Notes under the pieces: model-generated | Database searches by the model: none | What the model saw: the letters and a program-made list of their open reading frames with translations, nothing else | Told to the model about the DNA's origin: nothing | DNA from: Flavobacterium azooxidireducens | GTDB lineage: Bacteria; Bacteroidota; Bacteroidia; Flavobacteriales; Flavobacteriaceae | DNA: 64,000 bases | Direction: 5' to 3' | Assembly (NCBI RefSeq): GCF_023195775.1 | Contig: NZ_CP096205.1 | Span: 1,426,001-1,490,000 of the forward strand | In this document: piece after piece, positions 8,621 through 16,497 of the stretch | How positions within the stretch are numbered: position 1 is the first letter of the stretch | Layout: each line of letters starts with the position of its first letter | Position numbers and translations under genes: made by a program

Positions 8621-10570
8621 TTGGTGAAACACATTCAACAAATTAATAACGGCACACCTCAACTAATAGCACATAACAGTTATGATGAATTGGGTAATCT
8701 TATGGTTAAAAGAATAGGCGGAACCGATGTATCTGCCGCCACCCCTCTACAAAAAATAGATTATAAATACAATATCCGAGGATGGTTGTTGAGCATAAAC
8801 GACGGAGCAAATCTTCAACAAGTAACAGACCCAATGGATTTATTTGCCTTTAAAATCAACTACAACACAGTAGAAAATGATGTAAACGGAAGCATAAAAC
8901 CTCTTTACAACGGCAATATTGCCGAAACCTTCTGGAAAACAGCTAATGATAATCATTTAAGAAGCTACAGCTATAACTATGACGATTTAAACCGGTTAAA
9001 CGAAGCCCTTTTCCATAAAAACGATGTTCTCGTACATGCATATAATGAAAAAATAACCGAGTATGACAAAAACGGAAACATCAAGGGTTTGCAAAGAAAC
9101 AGTAGTTTAGAAGATGAATTAGACACCATAGAGATAGACGATTTAACTTATGAATACCGAGAAAACACAAATCAATTAATCAAACTAACCGACGATTCTA
9201 CCCCAACAAACAACGGTGGATTTGTTGATGGAGCAAATTTAGCTATTGAATATGAGTATGATGATTTTGGTAATATGACTAAAGATCATAACAAAGGAAT
9301 TACTGAGATAGTATATAATCATTTAAATCTACCTACTAAAATTACATTTGCAAATTCAGGACAAATTGTTTATGTTTACAATGCCTTAGGTGTAAAAACA
9401 GAAAAAATTGTCACCCAAGGAAGTACGGAAACCACCACCAAATATATGGCAGGAGGTTATCAATACGAAAACAACGTTCTTAAATTTTTTCCACATGCTG
9501 AAGGATATGTAATTAAAGAAGGAACCAGTACATATAAACACGTTTTCAACTATACGGATCATTTAGGCAACATTCGCTTAAAGTATTGTGATTTAAACTT
9601 AAACGGCACTATTGAATCTAATGAGATTTTAGAAGAAAATCATTATTATCCGTTTGGGATGAAACACGAGCGGTATAATGAGGATAGTTCTGCTTTGGCG
9701 AATAAGTATAAGTATAATGGGAAGGAGTGGCAAGACGAGTTGGGGCTTAACATGTATGATTATCATGCCCGAAATTATGACCCTGCAATTGGAAGATGGA
9801 TGAATATTGACCCGTTGGCAGAAAACTCAAGACGTTGGACACCTTATAACTATGCGTATAATAATCCAATTTATTTCATTGACCCAGATGGAATGCAGGC
9901 AGGAGCAGCAAAAGGACTAAACTATAATTGGAAAACAGGTAGGCTTAGTTATGGAACGGATATCGATAATGCTGGTTATGAAGATGATGGTAATGGTGGT
10001 GAGAATGATTCTGGAGGGGAAAAGGGAAAAAAAAGCAAAAGTCCAAGTAGTATCATTGGTGGGTCCTTTGGGTCATGGTCCAAAAGTGATAAAGAATGGT
10101 TTAAAAATAATCCCAACGAGGCAATTGTAATTAAAGCGGCAGCTGCGAAAGCAGGAGCGAAAGAACTTTTTTCAAATGGTACAACTCAAAATAATGGCGG
10201 TTATGGAGATGCACTTCGACATACCTACTGGATGTATTTAATTACTAAAGAATTAGGTCCAGAAATTGCTAGACAGTTTGGTATTCACCATGAAAATCAA
10301 TTATTTAGAAACTCAGAAGGGATACAAGTAAATAATTTGGATTCACCATGGGGAAGGATGGATTTACACAATAATGAATGGGGTATTAATTTCGCCTTAA
10401 AAAACCTTAGTCTTGATTTTGAAAAAAGTTTTCAGTATTACTTTGATAATGCGGTAATGAATAATGAAATAATAATATTGAATCAAAATACAATTCCAAA
10501 TATCACTAAAAAAAGAGAAAATTATGAAAAAGCAAAACAATGGGCACTCAGATATGGTCCTAGGGAGTAA
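8621..10570 (+). CDS. Main rhs gene, C-terminal part: Rhs core plus toxin tip 1 (DUF6973-like)
   Basis: The sense frame is open from about 8441; the ATG at 8621 is internal, so this is the second half of the frameshifted rhs gene. The Rhs core runs to the hallmark YHARNYDPAIGRWMNIDPLA and FIDPDGMQA (about residues 380-427). After that comes the variable tip of about 220 aa. It starts with a Gly/Asp-rich linker and contains GYGDALRHTYWMYLITKELG, FGIHHENQ and GRMDLHNNEWG. The (D)A-RH-W, HHE and DLHNN motifs resemble DUF6973, a domain of unknown activity found at ends of secreted bacterial proteins; the conserved H/D/N residues would suit a hydrolase. The stop overlaps the following putative immunity gene by 47 nt. 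Confidence 0.8.
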   Translation: MVKHIQQINNGTPQLIAHNSYDELGNLMVKRIGGTDVSAATPLQKIDYKYNIRGWLLSINDGANLQQVTDPMDLFAFKINYNTVENDVNGSIKPLYNGNIAETFWKTANDNHLRSYSYNYDDLNRLNEALFHKNDVLVHAYNEKITEYDKNGNIKGLQRNSSLEDELDTIEIDDLTYEYRENTNQLIKLTDDSTPTNNGGFVDGANLAIEYEYDDFGNMTKDHNKGITEIVYNHLNLPTKITFANSGQIVYVYNALGVKTEKIVTQGSTETTTKYMAGGYQYENNVLKFFPHAEGYVIKEGTSTYKHVFNYTDHLGNIRLKYCDLNLNGTIESNEILEENHYYPFGMKHERYNEDSSALANKYKYNGKEWQDELGLNMYDYHARNYDPAIGRWMNIDPLAENSRRWTPYNYAYNNPIYFIDPDGMQAGAAKGLNYNWKTGRLSYGTDIDNAGYEDDGNGGENDSGGEKGKKSKSPSSIIGGSFGSWSKSDKEWFKNNPNEAIVIKAAAAKAGAKELFSNGTTQNNGGYGDALRHTYWMYLITKELGPEIARQFGIHHENQLFRNSEGIQVNNLDSPWGRMDLHNNEWGINFALKNLSLDFEKSFQYYFDNAVMNNEIIILNQNTIPNITKKRENYEKAKQWALRYGPRE

Positions 10571-11054
10571 AATAAATTTTTTTTTAGGATTTCTTTTGTT
10601 AATTATAGTAATAGTACTTGTATTCAAATTTAGTAATGGAAATAATTTAAAGGACTCTTGCTTAAATGAACAATATATACCTATTGAAAGCTTGTCCGTA
10701 GGTGCAGAATTCGATTTTAAGAAGGTCTTTAATTGCAAACCTTGGGATTATATAATTGTTATTGATAAAGTAAATTTGATAAATAGAATTAATATTTTTT
10801 TTAAAACAGGTAAAATCTTGCCCAATTATGAATATGAAGAGTATCCAGATCATACCTACTTCTTGTTTTTTTTTGATAATGGATCTATAATTTCTAAACC
10901 CATTCATTTTGGTTCTCCTAATTTTATTTTTGTTGAAGGTTTTAATTCAAACTTTATGAAAATTGAAAAAGAGAATTCAATATTTATTAATACTCCTTAT
11001 AAAACAACAGATTTCGATTTGTTTACTTTTGAGTCAAAAAATAAAACCGAATAG
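10524..11054 (+). CDS. Putative immunity protein to Rhs tip 1 (single membrane span)
   Basis: The 176-aa protein has one strong transmembrane segment (INFFLGFLLLIIVIVLVFKF, about residues 17-36) and a C-terminal domain of about 135 aa with alternating strands. No family is recognised. Its start overlaps the end of the main rhs gene by 47 nt; an alternative ATG at 10554 overlaps by 17 nt and leaves the membrane segment intact. Placement directly after a toxin tip is the usual position of a cognate immunity gene. A membrane-anchored immunity protein implies that tip 1 acts in or at the inner membrane or periplasm. The role is inferred from position. Confidence 0.6.
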   Translation: MKKQNNGHSDMVLGSKINFFLGFLLLIIVIVLVFKFSNGNNLKDSCLNEQYIPIESLSVGAEFDFKKVFNCKPWDYIIVIDKVNLINRINIFFKTGKILPNYEYEEYPDHTYFLFFFDNGSIISKPIHFGSPNFIFVEGFNSNFMKIEKENSIFINTPYKTTDFDLFTFESKNKTE

Positions 11055-11062
11055 GGTAATGT

Positions 11063-11242
11063 GGTAATGTTCCAAAGTTAGTGATGAACAAAAACTCGCA
11101 ATTTAACCATTTGTAAATCAATATTTAAATAAAATTTAAAACCAAAAGGCAAGCGTAATAGTTTGCCTTTTTTACATTTGAAAACCGCTTAAAACGAATG
11201 TAATGAAGAAAAGTTACACCACGTGTTTCAGAATTAGTGATG
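11063..11242 (+). repeat. ~180-bp inter-cassette module, copy 1
   Basis: The module begins GGTAATG followed by TTCCAAAGTTAGTGATGAA and ends CGTGTTTCAGAATTAGTGATG, so nearly the same motif closes both ends in direct orientation. Inside are an AT-rich stretch, a terminator hairpin, and ATGAAGAAAAG (11203). Related copies of almost equal length lie at 13034, 15136 and 17259. The outer motif resembles the GGTGATGCTGCCAACTTACT end of IS1, which suggests derivation from an IS1-family element. The ~45 nt after the module are also shared with copy 3. Confidence 0.8.
11144..11173 (+). terminator. Rho-independent terminator after immunity gene 1
   Basis: AAAAGGCAA and TTGCCTTTT form a 9-bp stem around a 10-nt loop and are followed by a T run. 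It would end the rhs/immunity transcript and insulate cassette 2. Confidence 0.75.
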
Positions 11243-11374
11243 AGTTAAAATCGTACTATTTTTCATTAAATTATTTTTGCAGGTTTAGGCCAAATTGAGT
11301 ATGTTTACAATGCCTTAGGTCAGAAAACAGAAAAAATTGTAACCGAAGGAAGTACAGTAACCACCACCAAATAC

Positions 11375-12538
11375 ATGGCAGGAGGTTATCAATACGAAAA
11401 CAACGTTCTTAAATTTTTTCCACATGCTGAAGGATATGTAATTAAAGAAGGAACAAGCACTTATAAACACGTTTTCAATTACACAGATCATCTTGGCAAT
11501 ATTCGTTTAAAATACTGTGATTTAAACTTAAACGGTACTATTGAATCCAATGAAATATTGGAAGAAAATCATTATTATCCGTTTGGAATGAAACACGAGC
11601 GATATAATGAGGATAGTTCTGTTTTGGCGAATAAGTATAAGTACAATGGGAAGGAGTGGCAAGACGAGCTGGGGCTTAACTTCTATGATTATCATGCCCG
11701 AAATTATGACCCTGCAATAGGAAGATGGATGAATATTGACCCGTTGGCAGAAAACTCAAGACGTTGGACACCTTATAACTATGCGTATAATAATCCAATT
11801 TATTTCATTGACCCTGATGGAATGCAGGCTGAAGCTTCTCAGACAGCAAGTATATACTATGATTGGAATGAGAAAAGATATATTGATAAAAGTTCAGGAG
11901 AAAGTTCAAATGTTGAAAGTGCTTTAGCTAGCTTGAATGAAGAGCCTCCTATAAATTTGTTTCAGAAACGTAAAGGCTCAAAAGATAAAGTTGGGTCAGA
12001 GATGAATAGTGACAAAATTGAGCAGGTTTATGCAAATCTTCATAACGATGTTGTTGAGTCTAGAGACTATGAAATTGGTGATGGTATTTTTACAGTTTAT
12101 GCACATGGTACGTATGATGGAGCAATTTCAGACAGAAGAGAAGGATGGAGAAATAAAAAGTTAATTTACGACGTTAAAGAACTCAATAAGCTCTTGATGG
12201 AGATTAGCCCTGAGTGGAATAAAGTTATGAGTAAGCCTGAAAGTGAGAGAGAACAAATTACATTGTATCTGTTTGCTTGCTCATCGGGAGACAGTAAAAA
12301 CTCAATAGCGGCTAGATTTTCTGCTGTTTATAAAAATGTTACAGTTGCCGGCTTTTCTGACAAAGCTACCATGGGAAAAAGAACATATTCGGATGGAAGC
12401 GTAACTTATGGTGTTTTTGGAGTTAATAATAATGGTAATGTCATTTATTACAATAATGGCAAACGATTAAAAAGTATTCCATTTCAAGAATACTTGAAAA
12501 CTAAACCACTTAATGCAATTGAACAACAAAAAAAATAA
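11375..12538 (+). CDS. Orphan rhs cassette 2: partial Rhs core plus toxin tip with clan CD-like His/Cys motifs
   Basis: Rhs core homology starts at about 11282 (GLGQIEYVYNALG) without a start codon; ATG 11375 is internal, so the cassette is probably silent unless recombined into the main gene. The core is nearly identical to the main gene through YHARNYDPAIGRWMN and FIDPDGMQA (about residue 152). The tip differs completely (EASQTASIYYDWNEKRYIDK). It contains FTVYAHGTYDG and LYLFACSSGDS about 70 residues apart, each after a hydrophobic strand. That is the H-G ... (A/S)-C signature of caspase-like clan CD cysteine peptidases, so a protease toxin is a reasonable guess. The next gene, 2 nt away, encodes a lipoprotein that would be its immunity partner. 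Confidence 0.75.
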   Translation: MAGGYQYENNVLKFFPHAEGYVIKEGTSTYKHVFNYTDHLGNIRLKYCDLNLNGTIESNEILEENHYYPFGMKHERYNEDSSVLANKYKYNGKEWQDELGLNFYDYHARNYDPAIGRWMNIDPLAENSRRWTPYNYAYNNPIYFIDPDGMQAEASQTASIYYDWNEKRYIDKSSGESSNVESALASLNEEPPINLFQKRKGSKDKVGSEMNSDKIEQVYANLHNDVVESRDYEIGDGIFTVYAHGTYDGAISDRREGWRNKKLIYDVKELNKLLMEISPEWNKVMSKPESEREQITLYLFACSSGDSKNSIAARFSAVYKNVTVAGFSDKATMGKRTYSDGSVTYGVFGVNNNGNVIYYNNGKRLKSIPFQEYLKTKPLNAIEQQKK

Positions 12539-12540
12539 TC

Positions 12541-13023
12541 ATGATTAGAATAATTATAATTACAACACTCTTTCTACTTTTTACTTGCTGTAGCAAGAAA
12601 AAAGAAATAATTGAAGAAAGTTTAGCAGAAAATATTGAATCAAAATTATACAATAATTCTACATATATGGACAGCCTAAGAAAAATAGTAGTTAATAATG
12701 GAAAGCCTGAAGATTTTGAAGAATTATACAACATATGTGTTTCAAGCGTAAACACAAAAGAGGAGTTTTACTTCTCAACTATTATGGCTCAGAAATATAA
12801 TTATCCTAAAGCATATTACTATATGTATATACACACAAGATACATGGAAAGTAAAGAACTTGATAAGATGGCTGTTTATTATCTATTAAAGGCTTATGAA
12901 GGAAACTGTGAAGAATCAAAAGACGATATTAAAACAATTTTTGGTAATTCAAAAATACCAAAAGCAATAGATTATTTAAATATACAGGACACTACAAAAA
13001 TTATTGAAATCCCAATAATGTGA
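12541..13023 (+). CDS. Putative immunity lipoprotein to cassette 2 toxin
   Basis: This 160-aa protein starts with a lipoprotein signal (MIRIIIITTLFLLFTCCSKKK), with lipobox Cys 17 or 18. The mature part is helical, acidic and lysine-rich, with YYFxxIMAQKYNYPKAYYYMYIH-like helices suggestive of a Sel1/TPR-type solenoid (KAYYYM, MAVYYLLKAYEGN). No specific family is claimed. It follows the cassette 2 toxin by 2 nt and precedes the next module, which is the immunity position. A periplasm-facing lipoprotein suggests that the cassette 2 toxin acts in the periplasm or is trapped there. Confidence 0.6.
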   Translation: MIRIIIITTLFLLFTCCSKKKEIIEESLAENIESKLYNNSTYMDSLRKIVVNNGKPEDFEELYNICVSSVNTKEEFYFSTIMAQKYNYPKAYYYMYIHTRYMESKELDKMAVYYLLKAYEGNCEESKDDIKTIFGNSKIPKAIDYLNIQDTTKIIEIPIM

Positions 13024-13033
13024 TGTGGTAATG

Positions 13034-13213
13034 GGTAATGTTTCAAAGTTAGTGATGAAACAAAAATCACTACTTAACCATTTATAAATCAATTCATAAT
13101 CAAAAATTAAAACAGAAAGACGAACAGTATCGTTCGTCTTTTTTACATTTGAAGATCGCTTAAAACGAATGTAATGAAGAAAAATGACACTACGTGTTTC
13201 AAAGTTAGTGATG
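13034..13213 (+). repeat. ~180-bp inter-cassette module, copy 2
   Basis: It opens GGTAATG followed by TTTCAAAGTTAGTGATGAAA and ends CGTGTTTCAAAGTTAGTGATG. It is clearly related to the other three modules and the same length. It joins a different point of the rhs gene (homologous to about 8957 of the main gene) than copies 1 and 3 do. Its hairpin sequence differs from that of copies 1 and 3. Confidence 0.8.
13116..13145 (+). terminator. Rho-independent terminator after immunity gene 2
   Basis: AAAGACGAAC pairs with GTTCGTCTTT around the loop AGTATC, followed by a T run. The hairpin of module copy 4 carries the reverse-complement loop GATACT on the same stem. Confidence 0.75.
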
Positions 13214-13342
13214 GAGAAGATACAGCTATAAATACGACAACTTAAACCGTTTAACGAAGCCGTTTATCACAAAAATGATTTTCTCGTCCATGCGTATAAT
13301 GAAAAAATAACCGAGTATGACAAAAACGGAAACATCAAGGGT

Positions 13343-14773
13343 TTGCAAAGAAACAGTAGTTTAGAAGATGAATTAGACACCATAGAGATAGACGATTTAA
13401 CTTATGAATACCGAGAAAACACAAATCAATTAATCAAACTAACCGACGATTCTACCCCAACAAACAACGGAGGATTTGTTGATGGAGCAAATTTAGCTAT
13501 TGAATATGAGTATGATGATTTTGGTAATATGACTAAAGATCATAACAAAGGAATTACTGAGATAGTATATAATCATTTAAATCTACCTACTAAAATTACA
13601 TTTGCAAATTCAGGACAAATTGAGTATGTTTACAATGCCTTAGGTATAAAAACAGAAAAAATTGTCACCCAAGGAAGTACGGAAACCATCACCAAATACA
13701 TGGCAGGAGGATATCAATACGAAAACAACGTTCTTAAATTTTTTCCACATGCTGAAGGATATGTAATTAAAGAAGGAACCAGTACATATAAACACGTTTT
13801 CAACTATACGGATCATTTAGGCAACATTCGCTTAAAGTATTGTGATTTAAACCAAAACGGCACTATTGAATCTAATGAGATTTTAGAAGAAAATCATTAT
13901 TATCCGTTTGGGATGAAACACGAGCGGTATAATGAGGATAGTTCTGCTTTGGCGAATAAGTATAAGTACAATGGGAAGGAATGGCAAGACGAGCTGGGGC
14001 TTAACTTCTACGACTATCATGCACGAAATTATGACCCTGCTTTAGGTAGATGGATGAATATTGACCCGTTGGCAGAAAACTCAAGACGTTGGACACCTTA
14101 TAACTATGCGTATAATAATTCAATTTATTTCATTGACCCTGATGGAATGCAGGCAGGAGCAGCAAAAGGACTAAACTATAATTGGAAAACAGGTAGGCTT
14201 AGTTATGGAACGGATATTGATAATGCTGGTCATGAAATTGATGGAAACGGTGAAGAGAATGATTATGAAGTAGAAAGAGATGATAATGTAAGAATAAATA
14301 CTAAAAATAAAACTGTGGAAGTAGAAAGAACCGGAGACGGCCATGACAGAATATTTGTTGACGAAGAAGAGGTTATGGCAACAGAAAGAGGCTTATTAGG
14401 TTCATTTCTTAGAGAAAACGGATATTCTATTTCAATGATTGGTCCTCAAGGTGTTGGTATGGGATTAACAGATCTGGTATTGGATGTTTTTAATATTGGC
14501 TCAGGAATAACTTTAATTAAAATGGGAACTACCAAAATTTTAAAGTCCTCAGTTGGATTTAAGGTAGGGTTTGGAGCTTCTAAAGAAACCTTAGTATCAT
14601 CTGCATATTTTACAAAATTATTAGGATTTAAAAATTTACCTGTATCAAGGCTGCCGACTTTATACGGCCCAGCTAAAGATTGGGGGACTTTCTTAGGTAG
14701 AAATTCTCCTATTTTTGGAGGTTTTCAAACAGCTGGAGGGGGGTATGGTCTTTTTGATTCTGTTTCTAACTAA
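13343..14773 (+). CDS. Orphan rhs cassette 3: Rhs core plus glycine-rich toxin tip of unknown function
   Basis: Homology to the main rhs gene begins at about 13215 (RYSYKYDNLNR), but CGTTTAACG has lost one A compared with CGGTTAAACG in the main gene. The cassette is therefore frameshifted near 13250, and the open frame resumes at an internal ATG (13343). The core matches the main gene up to FIDPDGMQAGAAKGLNYNW (about residues 262-280). The tip of about 195 aa has an acidic linker, VEVERTGDGHDRIFVDEE, then Gly/hydrophobic segments (GPQGVGMGLTDLVLDVFN, IGSGITLIKMG). The catalytic part is not recognised. The adjacent 108-aa gene is the likely immunity partner. Confidence 0.75.
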   Translation: MQRNSSLEDELDTIEIDDLTYEYRENTNQLIKLTDDSTPTNNGGFVDGANLAIEYEYDDFGNMTKDHNKGITEIVYNHLNLPTKITFANSGQIEYVYNALGIKTEKIVTQGSTETITKYMAGGYQYENNVLKFFPHAEGYVIKEGTSTYKHVFNYTDHLGNIRLKYCDLNQNGTIESNEILEENHYYPFGMKHERYNEDSSALANKYKYNGKEWQDELGLNFYDYHARNYDPALGRWMNIDPLAENSRRWTPYNYAYNNSIYFIDPDGMQAGAAKGLNYNWKTGRLSYGTDIDNAGHEIDGNGEENDYEVERDDNVRINTKNKTVEVERTGDGHDRIFVDEEEVMATERGLLGSFLRENGYSISMIGPQGVGMGLTDLVLDVFNIGSGITLIKMGTTKILKSSVGFKVGFGASKETLVSSAYFTKLLGFKNLPVSRLPTLYGPAKDWGTFLGRNSPIFGGFQTAGGGYGLFDSVSN

Positions 14774-14794
14774 ATATATAATCTAAATAATATA

Positions 14795-15121
14795 ATGAGT
14801 GAAGTAGAAAAAGAAGTAATCACTTTTTTTAAGGAAAAACGAATAATTTCTGAAAGTGATAATATTAACACAATCATCAACAAACCTGATTATTTAGCTG
14901 ATGAGGCATATTTTTTAATGGAATCTTTTTTTGAGAAATTTAAAGTTGAAAAAGGGTATCTGGACATTGACAAATACTTTAATCCATTGCCAAAATTGGA
15001 TTTAAAGTATTTTATAAATCTTTTGAGATTTAAAAGAATTGTCAATAACCAAAAGCCTGTTATAACCCTTTATCACTTAATTAAAGTTGCTGAAAAGAGA
15101 GAGTGGTTTGATCCAGTGTAA
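14795..15121 (+). CDS. Putative cytoplasmic immunity protein to cassette 3 (DUF1493-like)
   Basis: The 108-aa protein has no signal peptide or membrane span. The pattern EVITFFKEKR, LADEAYFLMESFFEKFKVE and LDIDKYFNP matches the layout of DUF1493, a small helical, acyl-carrier-like family often found next to toxin or Rhs genes in other bacteria. It lies 21 nt after the cassette 3 toxin and before module copy 3. A soluble cytoplasmic immunity protein implies a toxin with a cytoplasmic target such as nucleic acid, nucleotides or translation. The family call is from memory of the motif; the role is inferred from position. Confidence 0.6.
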   Translation: MSEVEKEVITFFKEKRIISESDNINTIINKPDYLADEAYFLMESFFEKFKVEKGYLDIDKYFNPLPKLDLKYFINLLRFKRIVNNQKPVITLYHLIKVAEKREWFDPV

Positions 15122-15135
15122 AAAATCCAATAATT

Positions 15136-15315
15136 GGTAATGTTCCATAATTAGTGATGAACCAAGATCTACAATTTAAACAGTTGCAAATCAATATTTA
15201 AATAAAATTTAAAACCAAAAGGCAAGCGTAATAGTTTGCCTTTTTTACATTTGAAAACCGCTTAAAACGAATGTAATGAAGAAAAGTTACACCACGTGTT
15301 TCAGAATTAGTGATG
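15136..15315 (+). repeat. ~180-bp inter-cassette module, copy 3
   Basis: It opens GGTAATG followed by TTCCATAATTAGTGATGAA and ends CGTGTTTCAGAATTAGTGATG. From the hairpin onward it is practically identical to copy 1, and the following stretch into the rhs core (to about 15530) is identical or nearly so. This indicates recent duplication or gene conversion between cassettes 2 and 4. Confidence 0.8.
15217..15246 (+). terminator. Rho-independent terminator after immunity gene 3
   Basis: Same hairpin as in module copy 1: AAAAGGCAA/TTGCCTTTT with a 10-nt loop and T run. Confidence 0.75.
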
Positions 15316-15447
15316 AGTTAAAATCGTACTATTTTTCATTAAATTATTTTTGCAGGTTTAGGCCAAATTGAGTATGTTTACAATGCCTTAGGTCAGAAAA
15401 CAGAAAAAATTGTAACCGAAGGAAGTACAGTAACCACCACCAAATAC

Positions 15448-16497
15448 ATGGCAGGAGGTTATCAATACGAAAACAACGTTCTTAAATTTTTTCCACATGC
15501 TGAAGGATATGTAATTAAAGAAGGAACCAGTACATATAAACACGTTTTCAACTATACGGATCATTTAGGCAACATTCGCTTAAAGTATTGTGATTTAAAC
15601 CAAAACGGCACTATTGAATCTAATGAGATTTTAGAAGAAAATCATTATTATCCGTTTGGAATGAAACACAAGCGATATAATGAGGATAGTTCTGCTTTGG
15701 CGAATAAGTATAAGTACAATGGGAAGGAGTGGCAAGACGAGTTGGGGCTTAACATGTATGATTATCATGCCCGAAATTATGACCCTGCAATTGGAAGATG
15801 GATGAATATTGACCCGTTGGCAGAAAACTCAAGACGTTGGACACCTTATAACTATGCGTATAATAATCCAATTTATTTCATTGACCCAGATGGAATGCAG
15901 GCAGGAGCAGCAAAAGGACTAAACTATAATTGGAAAACAGGTAGGCTTAGTTATGGAACGGATATCGATAATGCTGGTTATGAAGATGATGGTAATGGTG
16001 GAGGTAATGATAATGGAGATCCGAAAAAAAAGTCAAGGATAGATGTTGATTATGTGAAAAATCAATTTGGTAGTACAGGTAACGATAAAGAATTGAAAGA
16101 TTGGGTTTCAAAACATGAATTAATTTTAGTTCAAACTGGAGATTATGAATTTTATGTTGAATTTGAAAATTTATTAAATTCTCCCCGCTTTGGTTTTGTA
16201 ATTCCAAGACCCGAAACTGAAACAGATAATGTTGGTAAAGGAATAGGATTCATTCTTAAACAAGGGCTTAAGAAAGCAACAGGAATTCCTGGAACTCTTC
16301 TATCAGGAGGTAAATTAGCTAATAATGATCCTGCTAAATACGATAAAGGCCAAGAGTTAAGACAAAGTCAAATCGATAATGGCTTCAATATTGCGAAAAC
16401 TTCTTTGTTAAACTATATGTTTGCACCACAAAAACAAACACCTCTTCCGATGATTAATAACACAAGTAATTATTATAATGTATGGCGAAAACTTTAA
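15448..16497 (+). CDS. Orphan rhs cassette 4: partial Rhs core plus unknown toxin tip
   Basis: Core homology starts at about 15354 without a start codon; ATG 15448 is internal, as in cassette 2. The core is nearly identical to the main gene through FIDPDGMQAGAAKGLNYNW and the linker GRLSYGTDIDNAGYEDDGNG. The tip of about 160 aa then reads RIDVDYVKNQFGSTGNDKEL, WVSKHELILVQTGDYEFYVE, GKGIGFILKQGLKKATGIPG and LLNYMFAPQKQTPLPM. No family is recognised; the GIGFILKQGLKKATGIPG segment is amphipathic and could interact with membranes. It overlaps the next gene by 16 nt, and that gene encodes a CPBP membrane protein placed as immunity. Confidence 0.7.
   Translation: MAGGYQYENNVLKFFPHAEGYVIKEGTSTYKHVFNYTDHLGNIRLKYCDLNQNGTIESNEILEENHYYPFGMKHKRYNEDSSALANKYKYNGKEWQDELGLNMYDYHARNYDPAIGRWMNIDPLAENSRRWTPYNYAYNNPIYFIDPDGMQAGAAKGLNYNWKTGRLSYGTDIDNAGYEDDGNGGGNDNGDPKKKSRIDVDYVKNQFGSTGNDKELKDWVSKHELILVQTGDYEFYVEFENLLNSPRFGFVIPRPETETDNVGKGIGFILKQGLKKATGIPGTLLSGGKLANNDPAKYDKGQELRQSQIDNGFNIAKTSLLNYMFAPQKQTPLPMINNTSNYYNVWRKL

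Noticed and set aside
11203..11298. 31-codon frame starting inside module copies 1 and 3 (MKKSYTTCFRISDELKS...)
   Set aside because: It stops where the rhs fragment begins and is out of frame with it, so it does not supply a start for the cassette; kept only as a hint of a shared coding origin with the transposase start.
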